A stretch of 64,000 bases of DNA from Nocardia vinacea NBRC 16497 (GCF_000308835.1 NZ_BAGN01000428.1:28196-92195), one strand, 5' to 3'. Positions 18,963-26,899 are shown, counted from the first letter of the stretch. Numbers and translations are program-made. The notes: generated from the sequence alone by a model not told the origin.

Positions 18963-19038
18963 GGTTGATGTACCCCGGATTTTCCGGAGTCGGTTTGGTT
19001 GACTTCTGGGTCACGGCATCGTCGAAGGAGATGTGTTC

Positions 19039-19335
19039 GTGGCCAAGCGTTATCCCGAAGAGTTCCGTCGTAAGGTGCTCGACCTGGTGGCGGCCGGTCG
19101 ACCGATCGCTCAGGTCGCCGCGGATCTGGGTGTCAGCGGTCAGACGATCTACACCTGGCGCCGGCAAGAGGAGATCGACACCGGCCGAGCGCCTGGGATG
19201 AACCGCGGCGAACAGGCTGAGTTGGCCGCGGCGAAGCGGCGGATCCGGGAGCTCGAACAAGAGGTCGCGATCCTCAAACGCGCTCGTGAGCTGCTGCGGG
19301 AGGAGCCCAACCCAAAAGGCGATACGCGGCCATAG
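19039..19335 (+). CDS. IS3-family OrfA, HTH transposase subunit
   Basis: This is a 98-residue protein starting at GTG 19039, placed eight bases after AAGGAG (GTG 19033 would be too close). It has the HTH VAADLGVSGQTIYTWRRQEE and a C-terminal leucine-zipper-like helix (AAAKRRIRELEQEVAILKRA) used for multimer formation with OrfAB. It binds the IS ends. Its 3' end contains a slippery A AAA G (19314-19318) that allows -1 frameshifting into orfB. No damage is seen. Confidence 0.88.
   Translation: MAKRYPEEFRRKVLDLVAAGRPIAQVAADLGVSGQTIYTWRRQEEIDTGRAPGMNRGEQAELAAAKRRIRELEQEVAILKRARELLREEPNPKGDTRP
19314..19318 (+). promoter_or_regulatory. Predicted -1 frameshift slippery site AAAAG
   Basis: In the orfA frame the codons are CCA AAA GGC. 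Slipping back one base on A AAA G puts the ribosome in the orfB frame, which is open from here and reads KRRYAAIATMAAEGLPVQRA, in line with IS3-family OrfAB fusions. This is the standard IS3 arrangement, inferred here from frame and sequence. Confidence 0.6.
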
Positions 19336-19340
19336 CCACC

Positions 19341-20189
19341 ATGGCCGCTGAAGGGCTCCCGGTGCAGCGGGCCTGTCGGCTACTCGGAGTCGCCGAATCT
19401 CGGTACTACGAATGGAAGAACCGTTCGCCGTCGCAGCGGGAATTGCGGCACGCGTTTCTGCTCGAACAGATTCGCGCCATCCATGCCGCCTCCCGCGGCA
19501 CCTACGGCGCGCTGCGGGTGCACGCCGAGCTGACCCTCGGCCGCGGGATCGCGGTCGGCCATGGCCAAATCGAGCTGCTGATGGCCCGCGCCGGGATCAA
19601 GGGGCTCCCCGGTAACCGGCGCCCTCGCCCGAAACACCAGACCCCGACTGCCGGTGACCTCATCGGTCGTAAGTTCGCCCAGACCGAACCAAATCGCTTG
19701 TGGGTCACCGACATAACCGAACATCACACCCGCGAGGGAAAGGTGTTCTGCGCGGTCGTGCTCGATGTCTACTCCCGCCGGGTCGTGGGCTGGTCGATCG
19801 ATTCGACTCAGACGTCGGCGCTGGTCACCAACGCGCTCGGGATGGCGATCGCCAACCGGTCACCGCAGCCGGGCACGATCATCCACTCCGATCACGCTGA
19901 GCAGTTCACCTCATGGGCCTTCACCGAACGGGCGCGCAAGTCCGGGCTGGTGCCATCAATGGGATCCATCGGCGACTGCTACGACAATGCTGTCATCGAA
20001 TCCTTTTGGGGCAGAATGCAAACCGAGTTGCTGAACCGGCAGCGGTGGAAAACTCGAATTGAGCTGGCCAACGCGATCTTCGAATACCTCGAGATTTTCC
20101 ACAACCGCCAGCGCCGCCACTCGTCCCTGGGCATGCGCACCCCGATCGAGTACGAGATGATGCAACCGTCAATCCAACCCGTGGCCTAG
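19341..20189 (+). CDS. IS3-family OrfB, DDE transposase
   Basis: This is a 282-residue integrase-core protein. The N-terminal HTH_21-like part (GTYGALRVHAELTLGRGIAV) is followed by the rve domain with the catalytic triad: Asp in LWVTDITEHH, Asp in IIHSDHAEQFTS and Glu in DNAVIESFWGRMQTE, then the usual ending FHNRQRRHSSLGMRTPIEYE. The ATG at 19341 is shown, but the functional product is probably the OrfAB fusion made by -1 frameshifting in orfA. All key residues are present, so the element may be mobile. Confidence 0.92.
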   Translation: MAAEGLPVQRACRLLGVAESRYYEWKNRSPSQRELRHAFLLEQIRAIHAASRGTYGALRVHAELTLGRGIAVGHGQIELLMARAGIKGLPGNRRPRPKHQTPTAGDLIGRKFAQTEPNRLWVTDITEHHTREGKVFCAVVLDVYSRRVVGWSIDSTQTSALVTNALGMAIANRSPQPGTIIHSDHAEQFTSWAFTERARKSGLVPSMGSIGDCYDNAVIESFWGRMQTELLNRQRWKTRIELANAIFEYLEIFHNRQRRHSSLGMRTPIEYEMMQPSIQPVA

Positions 20190-20269
20190 AGTCCAGCATC
20201 CCGACTCCGCGAAAACCGGGGTACATCAGAGTCCCCGGACTAACCGGGCGGATTCACAGTCGGTCTCGT

Positions 20270-20920
20270 TTACAGTTGGGCTCGGAGCGCATTTTGCATT
20301 TGACTGACCAACTCTTCACGGAAGCCATCGATGTCACCCTCCAAAACAAGCGCAGCTAGTCTCTCGTGCTCAACGGCAATGTCATGCAGGTTGCTGTAAG
20401 TACGATGGTCGACTGCGAGGTAGAGACGCAGCTTGGTCTCCCAACCATTCCAAAGACTTCGCAGAGCGGCGTTGCCCGAAGAGTCGTAGAAGAGCCGGTG
20501 GAAGCGAAGATGAGCGTCAATGCTGGCCGGGATATCGTTCGTGTCCGTGGCGCGGTGGAGTTCCTCGATGGTTTGCATTAGCCGAGGCCGCTCAGGACCA
20601 CACAGCTTTTCGGCCGAGAGCTCAGCAGCGTACGGCTCGACAAGTACCCGGATCGATGCGATCTCGGCGACGTCGCGTGCAGTCACCTCCACAACGAACG
20701 CCCCCCGGAAGGGGATCTTCACGACCAGCCCCTCCTCCTCGAGCCTGGTCAGCGCCTCGCGTAGTGGGGACCGACTGATCCCGAGATCTTCAGCAATGTG
20801 CGTCTCGCGCAGTTGTCCGCCTTGAGGCACAGTTCCGTCAAGGATGGCGGTACGCAGCAAGCGGTAGACGCCGTCCGGCGTCGTGGTCCGCTGCTCTTGC
20901 CACTTGAACTTGCGGTCCAT
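20270..20920 (-). CDS. GntR-family (FadR-type) regulator, copy A
   Basis: This is a 216-residue protein. ATG 20918-20920 is chosen, with AGAGGG upstream; the open frame extends to 21250 through unrelated sequence. The winged HTH is at residues about 15-80 (ILDGTVPQGGQLRETHIAED, then LGISRSPLREALTRLEEEGL). It is followed by an all-helical FCD ligand domain with metal-ligand-type residues (RFHRLFYDSSGN, and the His in VEHERL). Such regulators repress catabolic genes and let go when the substrate or an intermediate binds. An ATTGTCGACTAT box lies 18 bases upstream, suggesting autoregulation. It ends the decayed copy of the amine cluster, mirroring the GntR at 29930-30610. Confidence 0.9.
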   Translation of the reverse strand: MDRKFKWQEQRTTTPDGVYRLLRTAILDGTVPQGGQLRETHIAEDLGISRSPLREALTRLEEEGLVVKIPFRGAFVVEVTARDVAEIASIRVLVEPYAAELSAEKLCGPERPRLMQTIEELHRATDTNDIPASIDAHLRFHRLFYDSSGNAALRSLWNGWETKLRLYLAVDHRTYSNLHDIAVEHERLAALVLEGDIDGFREELVSQMQNALRAQL

Positions 20921-20938
20921 CGGGCCCTCTCTTTGTCG

Positions 20939-20950
20939 ATTGTCGACTAT
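20939..20950. promoter_or_regulatory. Putative GntR operator, copy A gntR promoter
   Basis: ATTGTCGACTAT differs by one base from the perfect palindrome ATTGTCGACAAT at 27683-27694. It is 18 bases before the GntR start codon, in the position expected for an autoregulatory site. Confidence 0.5.
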
Positions 20951-21090
20951 ACAGGCCCCCGACGTCGTGGGACCTGTGTCGTGCGCCGCTGTCGGGCATT
21001 GCAGTGCATGCTGCCCCCGCAACTCCTCGCCCAAAGCGACATCGTGAGTGCAGCGTTTGAGCTGTCCTCCTCGCCCTCCGCATACCGTTA

Positions 21091-21217
21091 GGGCCCAGTC
21101 GTCGGCCAGAACTTGCCGGTGCGACCCACGCCGGCTTGGACCTCGTCGAGGACATGTACGAGGCCGTGCCGGTCTGCCCATTCCCGCAGTCCTCGGAGGA
21201 AAGCACAGGCGTATTGC
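21091..21217 (-). pseudogene. Fragment of a GABA aminotransferase gene
   Basis: The minus strand reads AFLRGLREWADRHGLVHVLD followed by EVQAGVGRTGKFW. The intact GabT at 32182-33435 has AFLQGLRERADQHGVVLIVD and EVQAGVGRTGKFW at the same place, around the Asp that contacts the PLP ring nitrogen. The bases also align well. Nothing of the remaining 370 residues is present. It lies between the GntR and the SolA-like gene, the same place gabT has in the intact copy, so it is a deletion relic. Confidence 0.85.
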
Positions 21218-21262
21218 AACACTGTGCGATGCCAGACCCGTACTACTCACTGACAGAGTGGT

Positions 21263-22396
21263 CTAGCCCGTCTTGAACCGTTGAGGGCGTACGAATTCTA
21301 GGCCTTCGAATGACTGTTTGCCGAGCGCTTCGTACGCGGCAATGTGGCCGTACCCGGTGGCATTTTTGAATCCGCCGCCGGAGAAGCCGGTGGCGCAGTA
21401 GATCCTGCTTGACTCGCTGAATCGGCCCACCAGCGGGTTCCGGTCCTCGGTGTAGAGGTCCGGGAAGGCGTCTGAGCGGACGATCGTCGGGATGAGTCCG
21501 GGGAAGAATTCCGAGACTGTTTCGGTGGTCTCGGTGATTTCGGCTGTGGTGAGTTCCCTGGGGACGCCGCCGGGGTCGGGCGTTGCTGTCCCCCGGCCGT
21601 CAAGAGTGGCTTTGACTGTGACCCCGTCGACGGCGGGGGCCCCATACATTGAGCGGTCCTCATAGAGCCGGCTGAAAACGGGAAAACGATCCGGTGTGAA
21701 CTCGGCTGCGTCGCGGGCGACGAACCAGGTCAGGAAGACCCGTTTGGTTTCCGTGGCAGCCGCGAGATGGTCGGGCATGAGGCGTTGGGACCATCCGCCG
21801 CAGGAGACGATGACGTTCTCGAAGGTCCAGGATTTCTCACCCGAAGTCACAACCACCCCGTGTGTGTTTTCTTGGATGGCGTCGATGGGGGTGTGGGTCT
21901 GGACTTGCGCGCCGTTGGCCTGGGCTGCGGTAACGGCGGCGGTGACGGCACGATCGGTGCGTAGAGCCCCGGCGTTGGGGTCGTAGACGGCGATGTCGTC
22001 AGTCCGGAGGTTGTGTTGCGGGTAGCGTTCGGCCATTTCCCCGCGGGTGAGGATTTCGTGAGCGGCCCCGTTGGTTCTGGTGGTCTCGAGGAGGCTGCGG
22101 ATGTAGGACCCGTCGGCGGTTCCGATGGAGAGTCCGCCGCAGCGGGTCAGGATGTCCTGTGCGGTATCCGCTTCCAGTTCGCCCCAGAGATCCCGTGAGC
22201 GTTCCAGAATGGCGTAGTAGCTGGGGTTGCCGCGGTAGACCATGCGGAACAGACGGGTGTCCCCACCCACGGCGCTGCGTCCGTGGGCGGGCGAATGTGC
22301 CTCGAATCCGACGACGGAGTCGGTCAGGCGCGAGGCCTGCCACAGTGCCATGCTGCCGATGCTGCCCAGGCCAATGACAGCGAGTTTTCCATCCAT
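21263..22396 (-). CDS. SolA/MSOX-like FAD amine oxidase, copy A
   Basis: This 377-residue protein belongs to the DAO superfamily, nearest to monomeric sarcosine oxidase and N-methyltryptophan oxidase SolA. FAD binding is seen in LAVIGLGSIGSMALWQASR at the N-terminus and ATGFSGGGFKNATG near the C-terminus. In sarcosine oxidase the flavin is bound covalently to a Cys in a CxYT motif; here the same place reads FPDLYTED, with Asp for Cys, so FAD is probably not covalent. Family members oxidise secondary or primary amino acids to imines with H2O2. It is about 65% identical by eye to the protein at 33560-34756. The start (ATG 22396) lies three bases after the stop of an ABC-ATPase gene scrap, as in the intact copy. 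Confidence 0.85.
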   Translation of the reverse strand: MDGKLAVIGLGSIGSMALWQASRLTDSVVGFEAHSPAHGRSAVGGDTRLFRMVYRGNPSYYAILERSRDLWGELEADTAQDILTRCGGLSIGTADGSYIRSLLETTRTNGAAHEILTRGEMAERYPQHNLRTDDIAVYDPNAGALRTDRAVTAAVTAAQANGAQVQTHTPIDAIQENTHGVVVTSGEKSWTFENVIVSCGGWSQRLMPDHLAAATETKRVFLTWFVARDAAEFTPDRFPVFSRLYEDRSMYGAPAVDGVTVKATLDGRGTATPDPGGVPRELTTAEITETTETVSEFFPGLIPTIVRSDAFPDLYTEDRNPLVGRFSESSRIYCATGFSGGGFKNATGYGHIAAYEALGKQSFEGLEFVRPQRFKTG

Positions 22397-22399
22397 GTT

Positions 22400-22426
22400 C
22401 TACAGCACCTTTTCCAGGAACGACTG
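22400..22426 (-). pseudogene. Last codons of a lost ABC ATPase gene
   Basis: The minus strand reads QSFLEKVL and stop, matching the end of the intact ATPase (QAFLEKVL) at 34761-35528. Both lie directly before the ATG of a SolA-like gene. The scrap shows that an ATPase gene once stood here. Confidence 0.75.
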
Positions 22427-22528
22427 GGCATCAATGTCCTGATGGCGGCCATCACGGCAGCATTGGTCGGTTTGCCCCAGGCCGCCTACAAGGCGGAAAT
22501 CATCCGAGGCGGCTTCTCTGCGGTCGGC
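22427..22528 (+). pseudogene. Inverted fragment of ABC permease gene
   Basis: Read on the plus strand, this piece gives LMAAITAALVGLPQAAYKAE followed by IIRGGFSAV. The intact permease at 35525-36439 has LITPITAAVIGLTLNQAAYM, then AEIIRGGFSAV. Its neighbours on both sides match the minus strand, so this segment has been inverted. It contains the conserved EAA-type region of the permease family. Confidence 0.8.
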
Positions 22529-22729
22529 AAGAAGGATCGTGAGCAACAGGCCGCGAAGGATCGACTCGTGCATGAAATACTTCGCTGCCGCATCCCCACA
22601 TGAAATTCGGATTGGTCGCAACGGAAAGCGGAGGCCCAGGCCAAGCGGGCAAAAGGCGCCCCATGCCACGTATTCAAAGATGCTTCTAGACTGCAGCCCA
22701 GGCTCGAGTGCAGGATCCAATTCACTCAT
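22529..22729 (-). pseudogene. N-terminal fragment of ABC permease gene
   Basis: From ATG 22729 the minus strand reads MSELDPALEPGLQSRSIFEY and later KYFMHESILRGLLLTILL, matching MDPALKPRLRRKSAFEYAAW and KYFTNESILRGLVLTIYL of the intact permease (35525-36439). After this point the match jumps into the inverted fragment, with about 60 residues missing between. It is non-functional. Confidence 0.82.
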
Positions 22730-22777
22730 TTTAGCGTCATTTCTATCGGTAACTGTCGGCAGCACGGGTCTACTCCC

Positions 22778-22867
22778 TCAGCCGATCTCGGCATCACTGA
22801 TGGCGCCTGTTTCGAGCCCAAGCGGGTCCGGGCGCACCTCGAGCGCATCGCGCAGCTGCGGGAAGCC
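22778..22867 (-). pseudogene. C-terminal scrap of ABC substrate-binding protein gene
   Basis: The minus-strand frame ends LGLETGAISDAEIG and stop; the intact binding protein at 36449-37366 ends WGLTAGAVSDAKLN. Only about 15 residues align. Its place between the permease scrap and the PuuB-like gene fits the gene order of the intact transporter operon. Confidence 0.55.
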
Positions 22868-22879
22868 TGGTTCGTTGCA

Positions 22880-24286
22880 CTATTCGTGAAGTCCAGCGAG
22901 TCTGCTGCCGAATCTGGCCAAGAGCGACGTCTTGTGGGAATCTCTGCGCTCTTCCCATTGATCAGCAAGACCAAAAAGCCGGTACATTGCGTGAACACCT
23001 AGCCAGCGGATGGGCTCCGGTTCCCATTTCCGTGCGCGGTAGCCGACCCAGGGAAGTGTCGTCCTTTCTGTCTCTTGTTCGAAAGCCAGCTCCGCCAGAG
23101 TGCGCCCGCCGACGTAGGCTGCCGTCACGCCGTGTCCTGCGTAGCCGGCAGAAGATCCAATCCCGGACGCTGGATCCCAATGCACCCCGCCGTTCCAGTC
23201 ACGGGTAACCCCGAGGACTCCAGACCAGGCGTGGTCCACTTCGAAATCGATACCGGGGAAGAACGAGCCGAGCTTTGCAGAGAGCAGGTCAATGATGGAC
23301 TGGGCAGTGGAACCGGTGTCGCCCGTGCCGGACGCGTAGCGGTAGGGCGCGCCCCGCCCGCCGATCGCGATACGGCCGTCCGATGTTCGCTGGGCGTAGA
23401 TGAAAGTGTGTGCTGAGTCGCTGAGACACTGCAGGCCGTTCCAGCCGATCTGCTGCCACGCGTCCTTCGATAGCGGCTGGGTCACGATCATCGAGGAATT
23501 GATCGGTATCAGAGTCCTGCGACCAAGCAGCTGACCCGAATATCCTTCGGTGCAGATGAACGTTTTAGCCGCGGCCACCCGCCCGCCGACCAGGCTGAGC
23601 GTCGTCCCATCGATGCTGTGGACCCGGCTGCCTTCGTAGATGCCGACACCCATGTCTGTGAGCGTGTCAGCAAGGCCATAGACAAGTTTCGCCGGGTGGA
23701 GCCGCGCGCAATGCTTGTAATAGAGACCGCCATGGACGGTGGCTATGTTGATTCTGCTTTGAAACTCGTCCCGGGCGAGCAGTTGCACCTCGTCCGCGGT
23801 CAACCCATATTTCAAATCGGCTTCACGTCGGGTTACCAGCCTGCCGAGCCCCGCCCGGGTGTGGGCTGCCGTAAGGGTGCCACCTTTGTGCTGATCCGCG
23901 TTGATGCCCTCGGCTCGAAGGATATCCAGCACCGAGTCGACGCCGGCGATGAACTCCTGCTGCAGTGCACGGCTCGCTTCCTCGCCGCCCCCGGATATGC
24001 GAGCAAAAGTGGCTCGATTTCCTGGAATGAGCGCCGACAGCCAGCCGCCGTTGCGTCCGGACGCGCCATAGCCGATCTGTTCTGCCTCGAATACCGCGAC
24101 CGAGAGTGAGGGTTCTATTTTCTTGGCGAAGTACGCGGCCCAAAGGCCTGTGTAGCCACCACCTATGATTGCCAGGTCCACGGAATCCTGGTCCGTGAAA
24201 CGAGGGTAGGCGGGCCTCTTGTCCGCGAGTCCGGCCATCCAGTAGCCGAGTTCTCCGTTTCGGAGTGTTGCCGCAAGCGCTTTCAT
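22880..24286 (-). CDS. PuuB/DadA-like FAD-dependent oxidoreductase, copy A
   Basis: This is a 468-residue DAO-superfamily flavoprotein with ATG 24286 and GAGAGGAC upstream. FAD binding is seen in DLAIIGGGYTGLWAAYFAKK, then the family mark GYGASGRNGGWLS where flavin sits, and the C-terminal GIGSSAGYAGHGVTAAYVGG. Related enzymes include gamma-glutamylputrescine oxidase (PuuB) and similar amine oxidases that use O2 or the electron transport chain. The C-terminal 60 residues (WVGYRARKWEPEPIRWLGVH) extend past PuuB and suggest a separate subgroup. It is not a close match to the protein at 38456-39733, though it plays the same part in gene order. It belongs to the minus-strand operon running from 27631 to 21263. 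Confidence 0.83.
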   Translation of the reverse strand: MKALAATLRNGELGYWMAGLADKRPAYPRFTDQDSVDLAIIGGGYTGLWAAYFAKKIEPSLSVAVFEAEQIGYGASGRNGGWLSALIPGNRATFARISGGGEEASRALQQEFIAGVDSVLDILRAEGINADQHKGGTLTAAHTRAGLGRLVTRREADLKYGLTADEVQLLARDEFQSRINIATVHGGLYYKHCARLHPAKLVYGLADTLTDMGVGIYEGSRVHSIDGTTLSLVGGRVAAAKTFICTEGYSGQLLGRRTLIPINSSMIVTQPLSKDAWQQIGWNGLQCLSDSAHTFIYAQRTSDGRIAIGGRGAPYRYASGTGDTGSTAQSIIDLLSAKLGSFFPGIDFEVDHAWSGVLGVTRDWNGGVHWDPASGIGSSAGYAGHGVTAAYVGGRTLAELAFEQETERTTLPWVGYRARKWEPEPIRWLGVHAMYRLFGLADQWEERRDSHKTSLLARFGSRLAGLHE

Positions 24287-24390
24287 CTTGTCCTCTCTGC
24301 GTGGGCACCGTTGAACTAATAGCCGGACGGGGCCACCGCCCAGAGAGCCTCGGCACAGTACCGGCTGTCCTCCGCTGGACGGCGTGGTGT

Positions 24391-25125
24391 TCAGAAGGCG
24401 GTGTACCCGCCGTCGACAGGGAGGACCGCGCCGGTGATATAGGACGATTCCGACGATGCCAGGAAAAGTACGGCGTCGGCGATCTCTTCGGGGGTGGCGA
24501 GGCGTTGGAGCGGTATCTGGGCCTCGCGCCGGCGGCGCTGGGCCTCGGGGTCAGGGCTGCGCTGGAACGATGCTTGGATGACCGGGGTTGCGGTCAGCCC
24601 TGGAGCGACGACGTTGACGCGGATGTTGCGTGAGGCCCATTCGATCGCGGCGCCCTTGGCGAGCATGATGAGACCTCCTTTGGCCGCGGAGTAAAGGACT
24701 TCATCGGACTTGCCAACCATGCCGAGCCGGGAACCGACGCAGACAAACGAACCTCCTGCGGCGGGCATCAGCGGTGCGAAGTGCTTCATCACCAAGAAGG
24801 CGCTGAGCAGGTTGCTGTGGAGCACATCCTTCGCATCGTCGTAGGCCATGTCCGTGAGCGGGCCACTGACCTGCAGACCGTGGTTGAGGACAACGGCGTC
24901 GATGGCGCCGAACGCCTCGGCGGCCTGGCGGGCCAGGCCCTCGACGAACGCCTCGTCGTTGAGGTCTCCGGGGACGTACAGGTCTTCAGGCTGGGTACTG
25001 TCGATTCGTTCCTTGCGCCCGGTGAGTAGCAGTCGCGCGCCTTCGCGGCGGAAGTGGGAACTCACGGCCTCCCCGATTCCGCTGCTGGCGCCGGTGACCA
25101 GGGCCGTGGCCTTGTCAAGTCTCAT
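24391..25125 (-). CDS. SDR-family oxidoreductase
   Basis: This is a 244-residue classical short-chain dehydrogenase starting at ATG 25123-25125. TGASSGIGEAVS binds the cofactor, an Arg-rich end of strand 2 (LTGRKERID) suggests NADP(H), NHG replaces the usual NAG, and YSAAKGG is the catalytic motif. The C-terminus has VNVVAPGLTATP and VLPVDGGYTAF as in typical family members. It has no counterpart in the second copy of the cluster, so it may belong to a branch specific to this operon, perhaps oxidising a hydroxy-amino acid. Confidence 0.88.
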   Translation of the reverse strand: MRLDKATALVTGASSGIGEAVSSHFRREGARLLLTGRKERIDSTQPEDLYVPGDLNDEAFVEGLARQAAEAFGAIDAVVLNHGLQVSGPLTDMAYDDAKDVLHSNLLSAFLVMKHFAPLMPAAGGSFVCVGSRLGMVGKSDEVLYSAAKGGLIMLAKGAAIEWASRNIRVNVVAPGLTATPVIQASFQRSPDPEAQRRRREAQIPLQRLATPEEIADAVLFLASSESSYITGAVLPVDGGYTAF

Positions 25126-25193
25126 GTCAGACACCCTTTCGTGAGATATGTTGCTCGGGTTGTTTGCTCGGTCCAGGTTTCCTCCGGGACGGA

Positions 25194-26312
25194 TTAGCTG
25201 AGGAATCCGCGGGCGTCGACCGGCCACCGCTCCAGCGACGTGCCCGTGCTGTCGGTGATGATCAATTCCTCGAAATTGAGGACGACCGGGCAGACGTGGT
25301 TTGGCACTACCGGAAGCACGGTGCCGATGCCGGGGCGGAAATCGCCGGGGGGCAGCGGGAGAAATCCGTGGTATTCGTTGAGTTTGGCCAGGACGGCCGT
25401 CGTGCCGGGGACGGCACCGTAGCCGATCTCGAGGCTGCCTTCGCGGCCGAGGGCTTTGGTGCCCACATCGAGGATGCACTGTCCCTCGATCCAGTCGCTC
25501 ACGACCGTGCCAGCGACGAACAGAGCAATCTGATCCTCGGTGCAAGCGTCGAGCCGGGTGTTGTTCAAGTCGTTGAACACATACTCGCCGGGACGGATCT
25601 CGGTGATCACGCTGCTGGTGCAGAACTCGACGGTGGGAGTGGAGCCCGCGCTTACCACCTCTGCGCTGATACCCACCGCGTTGAGGCTGCGCACTGCGGT
25701 GGTGAGCGCGACGTCCTGGTCCCGCGCGGCGCGCTTGCGAGCGTCCCGGCTGGAGCTGCCGTGACCTGGATACGTGAAGACGCCCACCGGCACCAGGCCG
25801 CGCTTGCGGGCGGTGACCGCGAGGTCTCCCGCGACTTCGGGCGGCGCACCGGAACGTCGTGCGCCACAGTCGATCTCGATCACGACCTGCAGCCGTTCCG
25901 CTTCGTCTCCCATCGCGTCGGCGATGGCATCGATCGCAGCGAAGTTGTCGACGCCGAGCCGCAGCCGGGTGGTCTCGGCGAGTCGGCGGATCCGCGGACC
26001 CTTAGTTCCGGCGGGCCAGATCGGGTAGGCGATGAATATGTCGTCGAACCCGGCTGCGGCGAAGACCTCAGCCTCACCCACGTTGCCTGCGGTGATTCCC
26101 ACCGCTCCGGCCTCGACCTGGCGCCGACCGATTTCGACGCATTTGTGCGTCTTGACATGTGGCCTGACGTCCACGTTCAGCTGGGTGGCAAGGCCCTGCA
26201 TACGGTCGATGTTGCCCTGCATCACGTCGACCAGCACAATCGGTGCGGGGGTGTCGACCCGCTCGACTAGAGCGTCGAGTGCTCGTTGGAGCCGGTTCAC
26301 GCTGTTCCTCAT
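25194..26312 (-). CDS. D-threonine aldolase / D-serine dehydratase-like PLP enzyme
   Basis: This is a 372-residue fold-type III PLP protein of the DSD1/D-threonine aldolase family. The PLP lysine is in RPHVKTHKCVEIG near residue 50, GNVGEAEVFAAAG follows, and the C-terminal metal site reads VPNHVCPVV. D-threonine aldolases usually have His-x-Asp here and yeast D-serine dehydratase has His-x-Cys; this protein has His-x-Cys, which argues for a dehydratase or 3-hydroxyaspartate-type activity. That step is from knowledge of the families, not proof. ATG 26312 is used; GTG 26300, with AGGA five bases before, is an equally good start. It lies next to a RidA gene, fitting an enzyme that releases reactive enamines. 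Confidence 0.82.
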   Translation of the reverse strand: MRNSVNRLQRALDALVERVDTPAPIVLVDVMQGNIDRMQGLATQLNVDVRPHVKTHKCVEIGRRQVEAGAVGITAGNVGEAEVFAAAGFDDIFIAYPIWPAGTKGPRIRRLAETTRLRLGVDNFAAIDAIADAMGDEAERLQVVIEIDCGARRSGAPPEVAGDLAVTARKRGLVPVGVFTYPGHGSSSRDARKRAARDQDVALTTAVRSLNAVGISAEVVSAGSTPTVEFCTSSVITEIRPGEYVFNDLNNTRLDACTEDQIALFVAGTVVSDWIEGQCILDVGTKALGREGSLEIGYGAVPGTTAVLAKLNEYHGFLPLPPGDFRPGIGTVLPVVPNHVCPVVLNFEELIITDSTGTSLERWPVDARGFLS

Positions 26313-26413
26313 GAATCTGTCTGTGAGTGGTAAAAGAGTGCGTAGGCACTCCCTCGATTGCCGCAAGTTCGGGACCCGTACAGCGGGTCCCGCACAACGC
26401 CCCCGCGTGCCGC

Positions 26414-26899
26414 CTAAGCGGGCGTGCAGACCATCTGAATCTCTACAGGGGTGTTGAGCGGTAGCCCGGCGACTCCGATCGCGGTGCGGGCGTGCCGTCC
26501 GTTCTCGCCCAACACCTCGATGAGCAAATCACTGGCCGCGTTGGCGACCCGCGACTGCAGACCGAAGTCCGGCGTACTGGCCACGAAGACCAGCATCTGC
26601 ACGATCCGGACCCGGTCCAGATCTCCCACCGCCTCCGCCGCGGCGGCAAGGCAGTTGAGCGCGGCATGACGCGCGAGTTCCTGCGCAGTCTCCAGCTCCA
26701 CGTCCCGGCCGACAACGCCCTGCCCCAGCAGCTCACCGTCCTTGAACGGCAGTTGGCCCGAGATATGGATGCTGGAGCCCACCGCCCGGTGATGCACGAA
26801 GTACGCGTTACCCTCGAGGACGGGAAGCTTCAAACCGAGGGTTCGGAGCCGGTCTGAAGCCGAGCCGCCCTTTACGGTTTGAGGTAGTGGCGGACTCAC
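26414..26899 (-). CDS. RidA/YjgF-family enamine deaminase
   Basis: This is a 161-residue protein, slightly longer than the 130 typical for RidA. It has the conserved VGSSIHISGQLPFKDGEL start of the fold, LNCLAAAAEAVGDLDRV in the middle and RTAIGVAGLPLNTPVEIQMV at the end; the Arg of RTAIG corresponds to the one that binds the imine carboxylate. These trimers hydrolyse 2-aminoacrylate-type enamines or imines to keto acids and ammonia. It follows the HAD gene and precedes the PLP-enzyme gene in one operon, suggesting it clears imines formed by the PLP enzyme or the FAD oxidases. The start is GTG 26899, with a G-rich ribosome site. Confidence 0.88.
   Translation of the reverse strand: MSPPLPQTVKGGSASDRLRTLGLKLPVLEGNAYFVHHRAVGSSIHISGQLPFKDGELLGQGVVGRDVELETAQELARHAALNCLAAAAEAVGDLDRVRIVQMLVFVASTPDFGLQSRVANAASDLLIEVLGENGRHARTAIGVAGLPLNTPVEIQMVCTPA

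Larger units (their letters stand above)
18966..20228 (+). mobile_element. Complete IS3-family insertion sequence (~1.26 kb)
   Basis: The element carries orfA (19039-19335) and orfB (19341-20189). Its ends show matching inverted repeats: TGATGTACCCCGG at 18966-18978 and the reverse complement at 20216-20228, with imperfect similarity running inward for another 20 or so bases (GGAGTCGG is shared). The length is typical for IS3 elements. No clear 3-bp target repeat was seen at these boundaries, so the exact ends may be off by a few bases. It sits within an IS110 relic. Confidence 0.8.

Noticed and set aside
18966..20228. CRISPR array or tandem-repeat origin
   Set aside because: No regularly spaced direct repeats were seen here or elsewhere in the window; the repeats present are IS ends and single palindromes.
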